Shown here piece by piece: positions 32,968-44,912 of a stretch of DNA of 64,000 bases (the first letter of the stretch is position 1; each line of letters begins with the position of its first letter). Position numbers and translations under genes: made by a program. The notes beneath the pieces were generated by a model. The model saw nothing but the letters and a program-made list of their open reading frames with translations. It ran no database searches and had not been told where the DNA came from. This DNA is from Cinnamomum chago (taxonomy: Eukaryota; Streptophyta; Magnoliopsida; Laurales; Lauraceae), in contig CP142453.1 of the NCBI GenBank assembly GCA_038049695.1, positions 130,831,001 through 130,895,000 of the forward strand, read 5' to 3'.

Positions 32968-35900
32968 CTATACTGGAGAAAGTAAAGGTTTGTTTGAGAA
33001 GAAAGCTTCCAGGTTGCCTACAATCACTTCAAGCAACGCAGCGAATGATTCTGGTGTCAGAACAGCTCTGTGTGGAGATAACACAACATTGTCCATGGTA
33101 ATGAGCTCTTGAGGCACATGAGGCTCCTCTTCAAACACATCCAGACCAGCACCACCAATCTCTCCTTGCACCAAGCAACTCACTAGTTCCTTCTCATCAA
33201 TAAGTGCCCCTCGTCCCACATTGATGACTACGCCTTCCTTTCCTAATGCCAACAGGACATCCCTGTTGATGTAATGGTATGTTTCATCAGTTAATGCACA
33301 ACAAATTATGAGAGCATCGCTTTCAGCTGCGAGGTCATGGACACTTGAAAACTAAGGGAATGGGACCGATGCCTTCTTTGTTCTGGAATTGTATGCAATT
33401 CTGCACCCAAAGGCTTCCAACCTTTTTGCAATTTCTGAGCCAATGCTGCCCAAACCAACAATCCCCACACGCTTGCCACTCAACTGCAACCATTAAGAAA
33501 ATCGAAATTAACACACTGAAATGATATACATCCATGAGCTGTACTACCAAAGACAAAATTCCACTGCCATTGACACGCAAACTTCATGCTGTGCAGAAGC
33601 GGGCCTTCAAAATCGTATCTCTAGGTGTAATATTACGTTTCTTTGTAGTATGCAGCATCTGGGCAATTTAATAACTACAAAACTGGAACGGTATCTATCT
33701 TCACAGGGATTACCTGGCATAATGCAAATCATTCACATGCCAGAACCAAGCAAATCAGATAATTCAACTACATTGCAGCATACACCTCCAGCCTAGAAGA
33801 GCCAATGTAATACAGAATATTTAGCTTTCATTTGGAGTTCAATTTGAAAAGGCTGGGTTAGGTCAGTGCAGCGAAGATGTTTCAGGGGAGATACATTACC
33901 AACACATTTAAGAGCAATCGAGCAGAAACCAGTTAAAAGATAATGCTAAAAAACCCACTACATCAATGAGCTTTTATTTCTAGTAGCACATAAAAGGACT
34001 ACCTGCACAGAAAGAGGGCTTTAATGATGCAACTGAAAGTAAAAATTACCAGAGTCATTGTTAAGAAAAGGGTCATATGATAAGTTTCCAGAAGAATTGT
34101 ATAACTGTGTACACAAGTACGGGTTCGTTTACGCATCCAAACAATGTTGTATGAAGATCAACGCAGAGAACATGATTTGGCTGAAAATATTATCAGGAGT
34201 CAGCAGCACAACCTGCCTGCAGACGCCACACCCACACGGGCACGAGCCCCCATAAGAGAGAGAGAGAGAGAGAGAGAGAGGTTCTTCTTTGCCTCATCAT
34301 TCTATTCATTTATAGTGTTTTTCTCTCCAGATGAGTTCGACCCATCACGAATAATGCTCTTCTAATCACTTCCCATTCCACTAAGGAGCTAATGTTCTCC
34401 ACCCTTCATAGGGTTACAGTTGCCACCTGACCGACGGGGAGCTCATCTTCCTGACTGCTTTGATAATTGCTCTCAAATGGCTCTCCACGGCCACAGTTGC
34501 CTCCACCTTATTCCAACTTAAGGACAAAAACTCTGTTACTTACTTCCATATAGAGGATCTGCCTAAAGATATGAGTTCGCATCAACCTCCAACACTTCCT
34601 GCAACAGGACCAGTCACCTCCATCACTGCTAACAAATTCTTGTCCCTTTTTGGTCCGAATCACTGTATTTCCTTGCTCTTATGGATACAAAAGAGCCCCT
34701 AAGCCCATTTAAAAAAAAAAAAGCCTCTAAGCTTCTTGGATTGTAAAATATTCATATTTTTGTCCTCTGAAGGGTATCCAAACCTAGTTTTTTTAGTTTT
34801 TAGTTTCACTTCTTTCAAATCAATAAAAAAAATTGTATTTTATCTACAGTTAAGTACGAAATTACATATATGTAGTTTAAGAGATATACAAGTATAGCCC
34901 CCAAAACGAAAAAAAGACAGGAGTAGCTCCTGCTTGAAAGATCAGAAGAGCTAATCATATATGTTCATCACTAAGTTTACCCTGTCTACCCAAGACTTGG
35001 CCAACAATTCCACCACTTCATTCGCACTTCTAGAAGAGATCGAAGGAAAGCCGTAGAGTACAACATAAAAGTTAATCTCAGCCACTGCGTATGCTAATTC
35101 TGGACTAAAAGATGGGTTTTCAGCCTGTTGTAATGCATCAGTTGAATTGCATTCTATAGAGATTCTTTTGCATTTTCCTCACCGCCTTATTAAAGGGCTT
35201 GTTTCCAACTAGAATTTTTTTGCCACTTCTGATCATACTACCATTCCTAAAAACTTTAAGAAGCACTTTCTCATTTTCTGCGGTGACAAGCAATGGAAGA
35301 AGAAATGACAGTCTTAAAAAACAATCAAAGTTGGAAGATTGACTCTACCAAACTGAAAGAAGGATGCCAGGTGTCGATAGACTCACTCCAAAAGGTCAAA
35401 TGAGATGAGGAGATTGATGCTGCAAAAGGATGATTTGTAGATAGAGATAACTCATCATATGTCACTTAGAATCCTTTCCCTGTTCCAAACATGAACCCAA
35501 GATCATATTTGTTGCAGTCAACAAAATGTGGCCCTTACATCAATTAGATGCCAATAATGCCTTGTCCTCAGGGAACTACATTTAGTAGTCATGATGCCTC
35601 TTTTTTTTTCACCAATCTACAATGTTCATGGCCTAAAGTGATCGCCAAGAGCCAACATTGAAAATTCCAGAGGGCCTATGTTGATAATTCCAGGTCCAAG
35701 ACTCCAAGTAAAGGGGGGGAAATGTTCATAACCTCATTGTGAACAGAGATGATTGCAGGGGAATTAAGCAATACCTTCAAAGAGAGTTTGATATTAAGGA
35801 CTGAAATGCATTATTAAGGTCAGTTTCCTTTCCTGGAACTGAATTCCCAAGAATTCAAAAGATTATTAAAGACATACAAGGTTAGAAGGGAGGTAAAATT

Positions 35901-36720
35901 CATAGGATTTGATTTACCACGGTGATTGGCTGGTTATTCATTCTCCATCTCCTCTAAATTCATTTTCAATCAAACTATAAACTATTTGATTTTGATGGCA
36001 ATTTATAAATCTCCACCTCTATATTCTCAAATTTAGACACACTTTCAGGAATACAAACATTCCTTAGACTTCCTATGAATTATATTCCATGCAAACAAAC
36101 AAACCCTTCAACTATTCCTCTTAGATTAAAGTAATAAAAATCAGAACAAGCACTAAATCCCTCACATAGCATAGTAACCGCACCAATTGTTACTTTAACG
36201 GATCCCATCAGAGAGAGAGAGAGACCTTAGGACCCTTGAGACCGAGAATCTGACCCTGCGCAGACCATTGACCGCTGCGCACGTAGCGGTCGGACGCAGA
36301 GATCCTTCGCATGCCATCAAGCAAAAGACCAACAGCATAATCCGCAACGTCTTGAGAGAAGGCGTCACCAGCGTTAGTAACAACAATCCCTCTGCGCCTG
36401 CACTCGGCCAAATCGATGTGGTCAACCCCAGCGCTCGTAGAGACCACGCACTCGAGCCCTGGGAGCCTCTGCAACGTGGCAGAGTTGACGGGACTGAGAC
36501 CAGAACAGACCAGAACCCGCACGTCCCGCGCGTGGGCCTCCAAGAACTCGTGCGTGGGCATCGACGGCTCCCACGCCCTCAGAACATGATACTTTCTCGA
36601 GAGAGCCTCCTCGAAAAGGGGCAGAATAGGAAGCAGAAGGAGAATCCAATTCGATGGACGCTCTACTTGTGCTTCTGCCATACTCTCTACTTGCAATTCT
36701 TCTTTGCCTTTGCCGGTCAT
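32968..36720 (-). pseudogene. HPR3-like glyoxylate/hydroxypyruvate reductase, copy A (stop in exon 2)
   Basis: D-isomer-specific 2-hydroxyacid dehydrogenase reducing glyoxylate, hydroxypyruvate or related 2-keto acids with NAD(P)H. Exon 1 (36,226-36,720, 165 codons, from MTGKGKEE; a later Met, MAEAQVE, is possible) holds the substrate-binding part with STSAGVDHIDLAECRRRG and YAVGLLLDGMRRISASDRYV. Exon 2 (32,968-33,483, 172 codons with stop) starts LSGKRVGIVGLGSIG, the nucleotide-binding loop. It carries the catalytic Arg (NVGRGALID), Glu (DVFEEEP) and His (SPHRAVLT), and SRTKK after the second strand suggests NADPH preference. Codon 44 of exon 2 is TAG (33,352-33,354), where copy C has Tyr, so translation stops before the catalytic residues. 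The intron of about 2.7 kb contains retroelement relics. HPR2/HPPR relatives are alternatives. Confidence 0.85.
34951..35466 (-). pseudogene. RNase H-like retroelement relic in intron of copy A
   Basis: Equivalent of 48,664-49,177. The end reads NPSFSPELAYAVAEINFYVV and SSRSANEVVELLAKSW, resembling the last strands and the ADxLAK helix of retroelement RNase H. The 5' part is more damaged here than in copy 2, with several stops and frame changes. Confidence 0.45.
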
Positions 36721-37950
36721 GATTTGATTTTAACGTCTTCATGCAATTCTGCTCTTCGCAGTGTATAGTAGGATCCCAAATTTCAGGGATACCATTAATA
36801 CAATAATAATAATAGACTTTAAGTCTTACTTATATAATTTGATTAACAACAGATTTGGCCGGCAGATATTTGCAGGAAACTGCTTTTTTTGTGAATGAGT
36901 TTGCAAAGGCCTGAATAAGAGGAACTGGCCAAGATTTTGAATGGGCTGATTGACTTTTACGAGTGTCCCACTGCTTTCCCGAGTCCCAAGCCCACGGTGA
37001 CAGTAAAAGTCACCATTTACGGCGTACCCACGTTCAGCCTGTTAATCTACAGTGACGTGGAGAGTCACGTAGGCCCTCAAGAGGATACCAATTCCTTTCT
37101 TAACCACAAATGACAAAGCAACCTCAATCATCAAATTGTCCTCAAAACTCAAAATATAGGGACATCTTGTGGCCCGGATCATGGACCACTCACCGTGCAA
37201 CCAAGGCAACAAAGGATCCAGACTTTGTAGAAGTCTGCCATGCTAAACAGCGTCGACTACGGACCTTTGGTGTGTTTTTTTTAGGAGAGTACCAACTTGA
37301 AAGGTGTGAAATATAGCATGTTCATTTCCTCGACCAGAAAATTTTACCTTGGGGGAGGGGACAATTCTTGAAAGAGACATGGGTAACAAGGACAAATGAA
37401 ATTAAAAAAAAAAACTCACCTGCTCTTGTATGTATCTGAATTAACATATTTATAACTTTATAAAATCACTCTCCTTATAGATGCCAACTAATTTAAAAAG
37501 ATAAGGGGCCATCTGCCAACACCACTCAACTACATGTTCGAGATGTAAAAGTGGTTTTATAAAAATGAGTATGATTTCATAAAAAATATTTAAGATAGAT
37601 CTGCTTGTCTCAATGTATTCCATGCCTATTTTGTGGCTTTTGTAATTCACATAAAAATTGGCCCATCCACCAATTGCTGGATGAAAAAGAAAGCCTTGGA
37701 ATCTCTTTGGGCCCATTTTTTTATCAGAATTCCAAGATTTCGTGTTTGGGAGATTTTCAAATTCTCCAAATATTGTCCCCTTAGGTAGAATTCAAAATCT
37801 CTCTTTTTTATGGAGGATTTAAAATTCCAACAAATTGTACAGAGAGTGGAATTTCAAGAATTCCAAAAGGTCTTCCGGATGGTAGAAATTTAAAACTCTA
37901 ATGAAAGAAACACAGCAATTCAAATACAGGGGACAAGATGTCACATCATG
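36721..37950. other. 5' flank of dehydrogenase copy A
   Basis: Upstream sequence shared with copy C (50,435-51,770) and, more distantly, with 40,340-40,760. No gene. Promoter elements could not be fixed. Confidence 0.5.
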
Positions 37951-38143
37951 TTCATAACATTTCTCTACCAAATCCCATAGATCTTCAAATTTAAATAGAG
38001 TATTCATCTTTGTGCTCCAAGAATAATAACCAACACCTTTGAAGAAAGGAATAGATGATTGTGATAGACTTACTGCTCCACTATTATTGGTCATCGCTTG
38101 TTGGGCTATGGTGCGATATTCTCTAGCCTATCTCTCATACCAC
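37951..38143 (-). pseudogene. Ty1/copia 5' fragment: primer site and gag start
   Basis: The minus strand has a diverged tRNA-Met primer site TGGTATGAGAGA (38,132-38,143). Beyond it a Met at 38,094 opens a frame with IPFFKGVGYYSWSTKMNTLF and DLWDLVE, the N-terminus of copia gag (DUF4219-like). Similarity ends after about 48 codons. LTRs are not identifiable. The same fragment occurs at 51,770-51,962, and only the primer site with a few codons at 42,200-42,280 and 59,070-59,160, so it was part of the unit before it was amplified. Confidence 0.68.
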
Positions 38144-39533
38144 TTCGATATCATAATCTTTATGGCTCTTTGTTCTCTTATGCATGTCATTGCATTTTTT
38201 ATAGCTGGTAATTACTTAACACACTTTAGTGGTTGGTTGTTACTAGAGGTAGTGGTGGTCATTTAGAGCATTTTATGAATATGAAACTTACAAGTAGGTA
38301 AGTGGGCATTTACAATATTGACTACAATGGTGCAGTGGGCATTTACATAATATTATCTTCATCCAATTGTCTGTGTTATGTGGTTGTGAGTCTTGAAAAA
38401 TACTATTTTAAAACTAACCGTTGAAAAAAGAAGGAGAACATGAAATGATAATCCAAACCGTTTATCTTGAATCACATTCCCGCTCGTGGTATAACCATAC
38501 TTTTTAATTCAATAAGAGTAGGTTCCACCTTCAAGTTGAGCCTTACATTTTTAATTCAATAAGAGTAGGTTCCACCTTCAAGTTGAGCAAATGAAAGAAG
38601 CATGATTCAGATTAATCTACCGTTGGGACCCACTTTTATTGAACCAAAATTCAAGGATATATCACTCGAGGGGATGGAATTCAAGATCAACAATTCAGAT
38701 TAACATGTGGGCCCCACGGCGGAGTTTGGGCCTCATGAAGTAAGCCGAAGAAAGATTGCTCAATCTCATTTTGATCATGGGACCCACCTCTATGAAACGA
38801 AAACATGAGGATATGCCATTGGACGTGATGAGACTCAAGATCAACGGTTCAAATCATCATCATATGTGCCCCCACGATAGTTCTAAGCACCCAAATCGTC
38901 AGTTGTCTTTGACTTCCAACCCAAACCACTGAAAAAGAAAAGGGAAAAGAAAAATAAAGGAAGAAAAAGAAGCACTAAGAGCAATATCACTACGGGGCAA
39001 GGCAGGTTGAATGCAACTAAAACACAAACCAAACCCATGCCTGATTTTAAGTCGAAGCCGAGGGAAAAAAGTGTACCCGACCAATATGCTACCAAACCCG
39101 CCCTAATAACAGGTTGTCAAGGCAAGTCCCCATTTAAATCAGACCCATTGCCCTCCTAATTCCCGCAACGTTCCAACACGCTTTCCATGAGTGAAATGTG
39201 TAGAACTCAATCATGGTGTTCAAATTAATCATAATCCAAACCTAGTCATTCATTGCCATGAATGAAAGGAGAGGAACACAAAGTGTGCCCACCTATTAAA
39301 AATCAAAACATTTCAAACCCAACACTCTCCTTTTAAATGAAAGATAATTTGGGTATTTTAAAAAATTAAGACATTATTTAAAATCCCCTTTCAAAAAATA
39401 AAAGTGCCCAAGACCAGCTTTGGGCTTGATGGTACTAAACCTAGCTCCACTTATATGGGAAAAGTTCCCTTTACATGGGATTCTTTCTAAAACCTTGAAA
39501 AAAAAATCTAGCAGAGGAGAGAAGAGAGAGAAC
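38144..39533. other. Non-coding spacer with direct repeat and deletion point
   Basis: A 44-bp direct duplication (TTTTAATTCAATAAGAGTAG and following) lies at about 38,499-38,588, single in copy 2. GTGGGCCCCAC-type words are frequent. At about 39,337 (CACTCTCC-TTTTAAATG) about 3.3 kb present in copy 2 (53,115-56,418) is missing. No gene seen. Confidence 0.55.
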
Positions 39534-40034
39534 CTTAGAACCGAGAAGAGGAAAGTCGCCCTTTGCAGACCAGAGTCCGCCGCGCACATAACGATCAGAA
39601 GCAGAGATTCGGCGATGGGCGTCAATCAACAGCGCCATGGCATAATCAGCAACGTTTACAGCATAGGCGGCCCCCGAATTGGCGACGGCAACTCCCCGGC
39701 GCCGGCACTCAGATATGTCGATGTGGTCGTAGCCGGCGCTAGTCGTAAGGACGCACCCGACGTGGGGAAGGCTATCCAGGATCTCCCCGTCGACGGGGGC
39801 ACGACCCGTCGACAGAATCACCCGCACAGACGACGCATGAGCGGCTAAGAACTGATCCCTTGGAAGCGGTGATTCCCATGGCTTCAGGAGGCGGAATTTC
39901 TTGGAGAGACCTTCGTCTATAAAGGGTTTGAGAGGTTTCAGTAGAAGAACTATGGGCAGATCAGCTTGTTCATCTTCTTCTACTCTTTCTAGTTTTATTC
40001 CTTCTTCAGTAGCTGTAGCTACTGCTGCCGCCAT
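39534..40034 (-). CDS. HPR3-like dehydrogenase first exon, copy B (no own second exon)
   Basis: An open 167-codon exon from MAAAVATATEE to LLGSK, ending at a GT donor (AAG-GTTCTC) in phase 0. It encodes the N-terminal substrate-binding half: LPIVLLLKPLKPF, PRDQFLAAH, TSAGYDHIDISECRRRGVAV, DYAMALLIDAHRRISASDRY and VRGGLWSAKGDFPLLGSK. No second exon lies between it and copy A. The next acceptor and catalytic exon on this strand is that of copy A at 33,483, about 6 kb away. It is therefore either an alternative first exon, or an orphan exon left by deletion. The start was chosen because homology with 57,114 begins there and upstream bases differ by frameshift. Confidence 0.7.
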
Positions 40035-40195
40035 CGACGATGAGATGGGATTTGCCTTCGTCGACTCGACAAGATGGGGGTATTTGTGCTCTCACCAAAC
40101 AAATAAAAACAAGTGAGCGAAATTGTGAGGGCGTAATAAGCGGGTCAATCGTACATGAAAGGCAACTGACTACACCCAACTTTACCAACTCCGTC

Positions 40196-40335
40196 AGACC
40201 ATGATCCTTCCACGAGAGAGGCTCCTCAAAAAGGGGCAAAATGGGAAACAGAAGGAGAATCGAGTTCGATGGAGGCTCTACTTGTGCTTCTGCTGCCATA
40301 CTCTCTACTTGCAATTCTTTGCCTTTGCCGATCAA
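40196..40335 (-). pseudogene. Truncated first exon remnant of an HPR3-like gene
   Basis: The minus strand matches the first 45 or so codons of copy A exon 1 (GKGKELQVESM, PILPLFEEPL), then runs into unrelated sequence at about 40,196. The start codon position is TTG instead of ATG. It sits about 160 bp upstream of copy B, with an A-type upstream region behind it. A similar remnant is at 57,290-57,428. Confidence 0.75.
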
Positions 40336-41104
40336 GATTTGATTTTAACGTCTTCCTGCAATTCTGCTCTTCGAAGTGTATATTGGGATCCCAAATTTCA
40401 GGGATACCATTAATAAAATAATAGTAATAATAGATTTTAAGTCTTAATTATATTTAATAACATCATATTTGTTTTTTATTTATTATTATTTTTTGAATAG
40501 TTATGCAAGATAACAACAGATTTAGCAGGCAGATATTTGGAGGAAACTGCTTTTTTTTTTCTAATGAGTTTGCAGAGGCCTTGACACTGCTTGAGGTATT
40601 CTCGTATTTTGTCTCAATAGGAACTGACGAAGATTTTGAACGGACTTGATTTAACTAGTACTGTACTTTTCGATAGAAAAGCAGATCAATTTTTACCAGT
40701 GTCCCACTGTTTCCCGAGTCACAAGCCATCACCACATGTAGCCCACGAATCTGGAGTTGCGTGGAGAGTCACCTAGTCCCACACATTTAATAGAATTCCA
40801 ATATTTTTTGTTTAGGAAAATCTTGAATTCCTAAATAGGGTTGAATTACAAAATCCTTCTAAGGACACGTGCATTTTAAAATTTCATCAAAATGTAAATA
40901 ATGTGAAATTCCAAAAATTCATAAAGGCTAATTGGGACTTATCATATGCTGAAATTCATAAATTCTTATAAAAAAAATCATAGACATGATATCACATCCC
41001 CCAACACTAGAATTTCAATTATGAATTCTAATAAAGAAACAAGCCCTTGAGGATACAAATTCCTTTCTTAACCACAAATGACAAAACAACCTCAATCATC
41101 AGCG

Positions 41105-41293
41105 TTTTTTTTTTTTTTTTTTTTTTCATAACGTAGGGTTCCTAGCCCTTTGGCCAGAATAATTCCTACGGGCCCAGGAGAGAAAGCCGGGTAAAATTCC
41201 CCTGTGGCCCCAGTGTGGTAGAGCAGTTTCGAACCCACAACCTCCGGGTGCAAACCGTAGTCCTAGGCCAACTAAGCTACCCCTCGGGGTTTA
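41105..41293 (-). mobile_element. tRNA-derived SINE, 189 bp, 16-bp target duplication
   Basis: The minus strand begins with a tRNA-like head holding GGGGTAGCTTAGTTGG (box A-like) and GGTTCGAAAC (box B), then a body, and ends in 22 A residues (plus-strand T run 41,105-41,126). Perfect 16-bp duplications ACCTCAATCATCAGCG lie at 41,089-41,104 and 41,294-41,309. Copy 2 has the single uninterrupted target near 58,175-58,195. Structure and empty site together make this a clear SINE. Confidence 0.92.
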
Positions 41294-41309
41294 CCTCAAT
41301 CATCAGCGT

Positions 41310-43480
41310 TATAAAAAAGAGACTGATCACCTGTTGCAGTTGTTATATCTTTACCGTGAGTGAAGTAATAAGAGTGCGTCACGTCATCTAAAAATTACTT
41401 TTGAGTTGGCCAACCCAATGACTTGATGTGATGTCTAATCACCTATCGCAGCAGTTGTTATACCTTCACGTTGATGGATGGAGGCATCATAACTCAGATA
41501 TAAAATGCTGACAATTTGGGACATACTTGACCCACTTGGACCCATCAACAGTATCGATGACCTAACAATGCACCTACTTTGATGGGTCTAACCTGCTAAT
41601 GCAATAAAAAGAAAACAAAACTGTTCGTTACTTTACAAAGTCAAACCATCACTCATGACCGGGCACTACAAAAACCATAATATGGAGTGTAACCTTGGGA
41701 AATTCTGAGTTAAAGACGTGAAACCAGACAGCAGAGAACTACAGAGTGTGCTTATCTATTGAAATATGAGCCATTCAAAGTAAATGTCCTCAAAGTATAA
41801 TTCGAGTTTGGTGCTCTATGTTAGCTGACAGTTTTATTTTTTTTATAAAGGTGATCATCACAATGCATATTCATTGTCAAGTTTTTTTTCCTCAACAGTT
41901 AAACCGTGGAAAAAAATTAAATTGATGTAAAATTTAAAGATAACCCATATACCAAAAAGACATGTATTTTAGAAGATTCTACTCGAAAAATCGCAAAATT
42001 CAATCATTCAGAAAATTTTACCTTGAAGTGGCCACTTTAAAAAAAATTCTTGAAAGAGACATGGCTAACAAGGAAAAATGAAATTTAAAAAAATTCACCG
42101 GCTCTTGTATGTATCTGAATTAACATATTTATAACTTCATAAAATCACTCTCCTTATGAATGCCAAATAGCTTAAAAAGATAAAGGTACCAACACCACTC
42201 GACTTACTGCTCCACTATTATTGGTCATCGCTTGTTGGGCTATGGTGCGATATTCTCTAACCTATCTCTGATATCACTTCGATATCATAATCTTTATGGC
42301 TCTTTGTTTTCTTATGCATGTAATTGCATTTTAATAGTTGGTAATTACTTCACTTTAGTGGTTGGTTGTTACTAGAGAGGTAGTGGTGGTCATTTAGAGC
42401 ATTTTATGAATATGAAATTTACAAATAGGTAAGTGGGCATTTACAATATTCACTACAATGGTGCAGTGGGCATTTACATAATATGTGGATATGTCTATTT
42501 AAGAAGAATTCTGTAATGCATTTTGATATAGTAAACTATAAGATTTTATCTTCATCCAATTGTCTGTGTTATGTGGTTGTGAGTCTTGAAAAATACTTTT
42601 TTAAAACTAACTGTTGAAAAAGAAGGAGAACATGAAATGATAATCCAAACCGATGAGCAAGTTGAGCAAATGAATCTCATTCCCTCTCGTGGTATATCCT
42701 TACATTTTAATTCAATAAGAGTAGGTTCCACCTTCAAGCTGAGCAAATGAAATAAGCATGATTCAAATTAATCTAGTGTTGGGACCCACTTTTATTCAAC
42801 CGAAATCCAAGAATATATCACTCGAGGGGATGGGATTCAAGATCAACGATTCAGATTGACATCATGCTGGCCCCATGGTAGAGTTTGGGCCGCATGAAGT
42901 AAGCCGAAGAAAGACAGTTCAATCTCATTTTGACGGTGGGACCCACCTCTATGCCATCGGACGTGATGGGATTCAAGATCAACGGTTCAAATCATCATCA
43001 TATGTGCCCCACGATGGAGTTCTAAGCACCCAAATCGCCTGTTGTCAGTCTTCCAACCCAAACCACTGAAAAATAAAAGGGAAAAGAAAAATAAAAGAAG
43101 AAAAAGAAGCACTAAGAGCAATATCACTACGGGGGAACGCAGGTTAGAGTATAACTAAAACACAAACCAACACCAAACCTGATTTGAGTCCAAGCCGAGG
43201 GAAAAAAGTATACCCGACCAACATGCTACCAAACCCGCCCCTAATAAAAGGTGGACAAGGCAAGTCCCCTTTTAAATCAGACCCATTGTCCTCCTAATTC
43301 CCCCAATGTTCCAACACGCTTTCCATGAGTGGGATGTGTAGAACTCAATCATGGTGTTCGCATTAATCATAATCCAAACTGATCAAAATGATAGTCATTC
43401 ATTGCCATGAATGAAAGGAGAGGAACACAAAGTGAGCCACCTATTAAAAATCAAAACATTTCAAACCCAACACTCTCCTT
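41310..43480. other. Duplicated spacer (partner 58,196-60,364), copia primer-site remnant at 42,200-42,280
   Basis: Nearly identical to copy 2. 42,200-42,280 keeps ATG ACC AAT AAT-type first codons of the copia gag and a diverged primer site on the minus strand. The rest resembles 38,150-39,330. No host gene seen. Confidence 0.55.
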
Positions 43481-44262
43481 TCAATGGGATGTCCCTAAAT
43501 CACACAGTAACAGGAGTTGGCCAACATTGAAGCAGAAATTGGGACATCCCGTTAGCCTATCCTGTAGAGTTTCCCACCCCACACACAAAAGGGCGTGAGT
43601 GAAACTCGCGGATTCACTCTCTATATGACACGGAGGTGCGAGAATCTAAACGCTATCACCTATTAAGTTGTTTGTGTTAGCTTTTACACCCACTCCATTA
43701 TTAAGTTAGCTACATGTCCCTTTCTTTCTATGGAAAGTGGCGAGCAACTACAGAGGCGGAACGAGAAGCGCCTCACAAATCAAAAATCGGTGGAGAACGG
43801 TCTCTTACCTCAGTGTAAGAGGTGGCAGGGCATGCCACTTTACCTGACCAAAGGGCTTTATCAATCACACGAGATCTACTTTTCTCATCCATGGGCTCCA
43901 TCACCTCACCCGAAATCTACAATCCTCACGCGCAGGAGTTCCCAGCCCCCTATGGCTGGGTACCGAAAATAAGAAGTCACAGCCCGGTGGCAAAGCGGGT
44001 TCTCACACAGGTAGTTGCCCGCAATAATTAAAGAGAAAAAAAATACTCCAAAAGAGGATCATCCATAGAATTTCTAATAACCCTATATATATATATTTAT
44101 TTATTTATTTATATATATCTTAAGCCTTTCCTCGAAATGTGACTCATTCATTGATGGGCAATGAAGATTTTGGAATTCCAAGTGGGGACTATATTTGAAG
44201 AATTCTAAAACTCTCCGGACAATAACTCACCTTGAGCTTGAGTTCAATTCAGTAGAATAAAG
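43481..44262. other. About 780-bp block of unknown origin, present in both units
   Basis: Lies between CACTCTC and AAGCTTAACCC. The related flank at 53,110-53,125 joins these almost directly, so this is an insertion (or was lost there). It contains an 80-codon plus-strand frame (43,730-43,972) that is also in copy 2, but similarity by duplication is not evidence for coding. No terminal repeats found. Confidence 0.45.
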
Positions 44263-44912
44263 CTTAACCCAGCTTGTCAAGCTCAAGCATAAGTTCAGCC
44301 ATGACTGGAAATATATGAAGTTAAGCCTGAGCTTGGAATAAACATACACATCAAGTTTGAGCTTGGAGTCAAGCCCAACTCAAGGATATCAAATATATGA
44401 AAAATTCTACTTGGCACCTCTTTGTATGAGCACCATTCAAGCACCACCACGTGGGTCCACTTATGTATTTTAAAAGAGAAAGATATAGAAGGCTATGAAT
44501 GGATGAATGATAAAAGACTTACAATCAAACGAAATTAATAACATTAGGGGACGATTGGAAACTATAATCTAATTAATAAGAGCTAATTAGAATAAGGTCT
44601 AAAATAAAAGCTCAAACTTTTAAGTTCTAACCTACACTATAAGTGTTCAATAAAATTATTTAGAAAAGCTCTTATTTCATTGAATAATCAGGGCCCACCT
44701 TTCAAAAATTACAATATAGAACCTGCCATTTCTATCATTTTGAAATTTTAAGAAGGTTATTTTCATCCAAAACACATAAATTTAGCATTATACATCTCTA
44801 TCAACTTCTTTACCTAAAATCTCTAAAAGAAGCAACTGCCCTTACTTTTTTTTAAAGGCAATGGCTCTAATTTGTAAATAAGCTCTAAAATAAAAAAATT
44901 AATTGGATATTT
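44263..44912. other. AT-rich end of unit 1
   Basis: Partner of 61,144-61,794 and, more diverged, 53,120-53,790. No gene. The tandem-duplication junction is at 44,910-44,912. Confidence 0.55.

Larger units (their letters stand above)
10788..44912. repeat. Tandem duplication, copy 1 (interrupted by CACTA, hAT and SINE)
   Basis: From CAAAACTATTTTCTCATAGG at 10,791 the sequence aligns with 44,913 onward. Alignment continues, apart from insertions and one deletion, to the tail GGATATTT at 44,912, whose partner in copy 2 is at 61,794. The junction at 44,910-44,912 shares TTT with both parents (AGTTT before 10,791, GATATTT before 61,795). Copy 1 holds insertions absent from copy 2 (hAT 11,702-12,346, CACTA 12,874-32,565, SINE 41,105-41,293). 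It appears to have lost about 3.3 kb at about 39,337. Subtracting these from its length gives close to the 16.9 kb of copy 2. Confidence 0.88.

Noticed and set aside
36268..36768. Plus-strand open frames opposite the dehydrogenase first exons (also at 39,420, 49,982, 56,500 and 62,596)
   Set aside because: Antisense shadows of GC-rich exons. Conserved only because the exons are duplicated.
43730..43972. 80-codon frame conserved in both units (also 60,614-60,856)
   Set aside because: Both copies come from the recent tandem duplication, so identity does not indicate selection. No domain seen.
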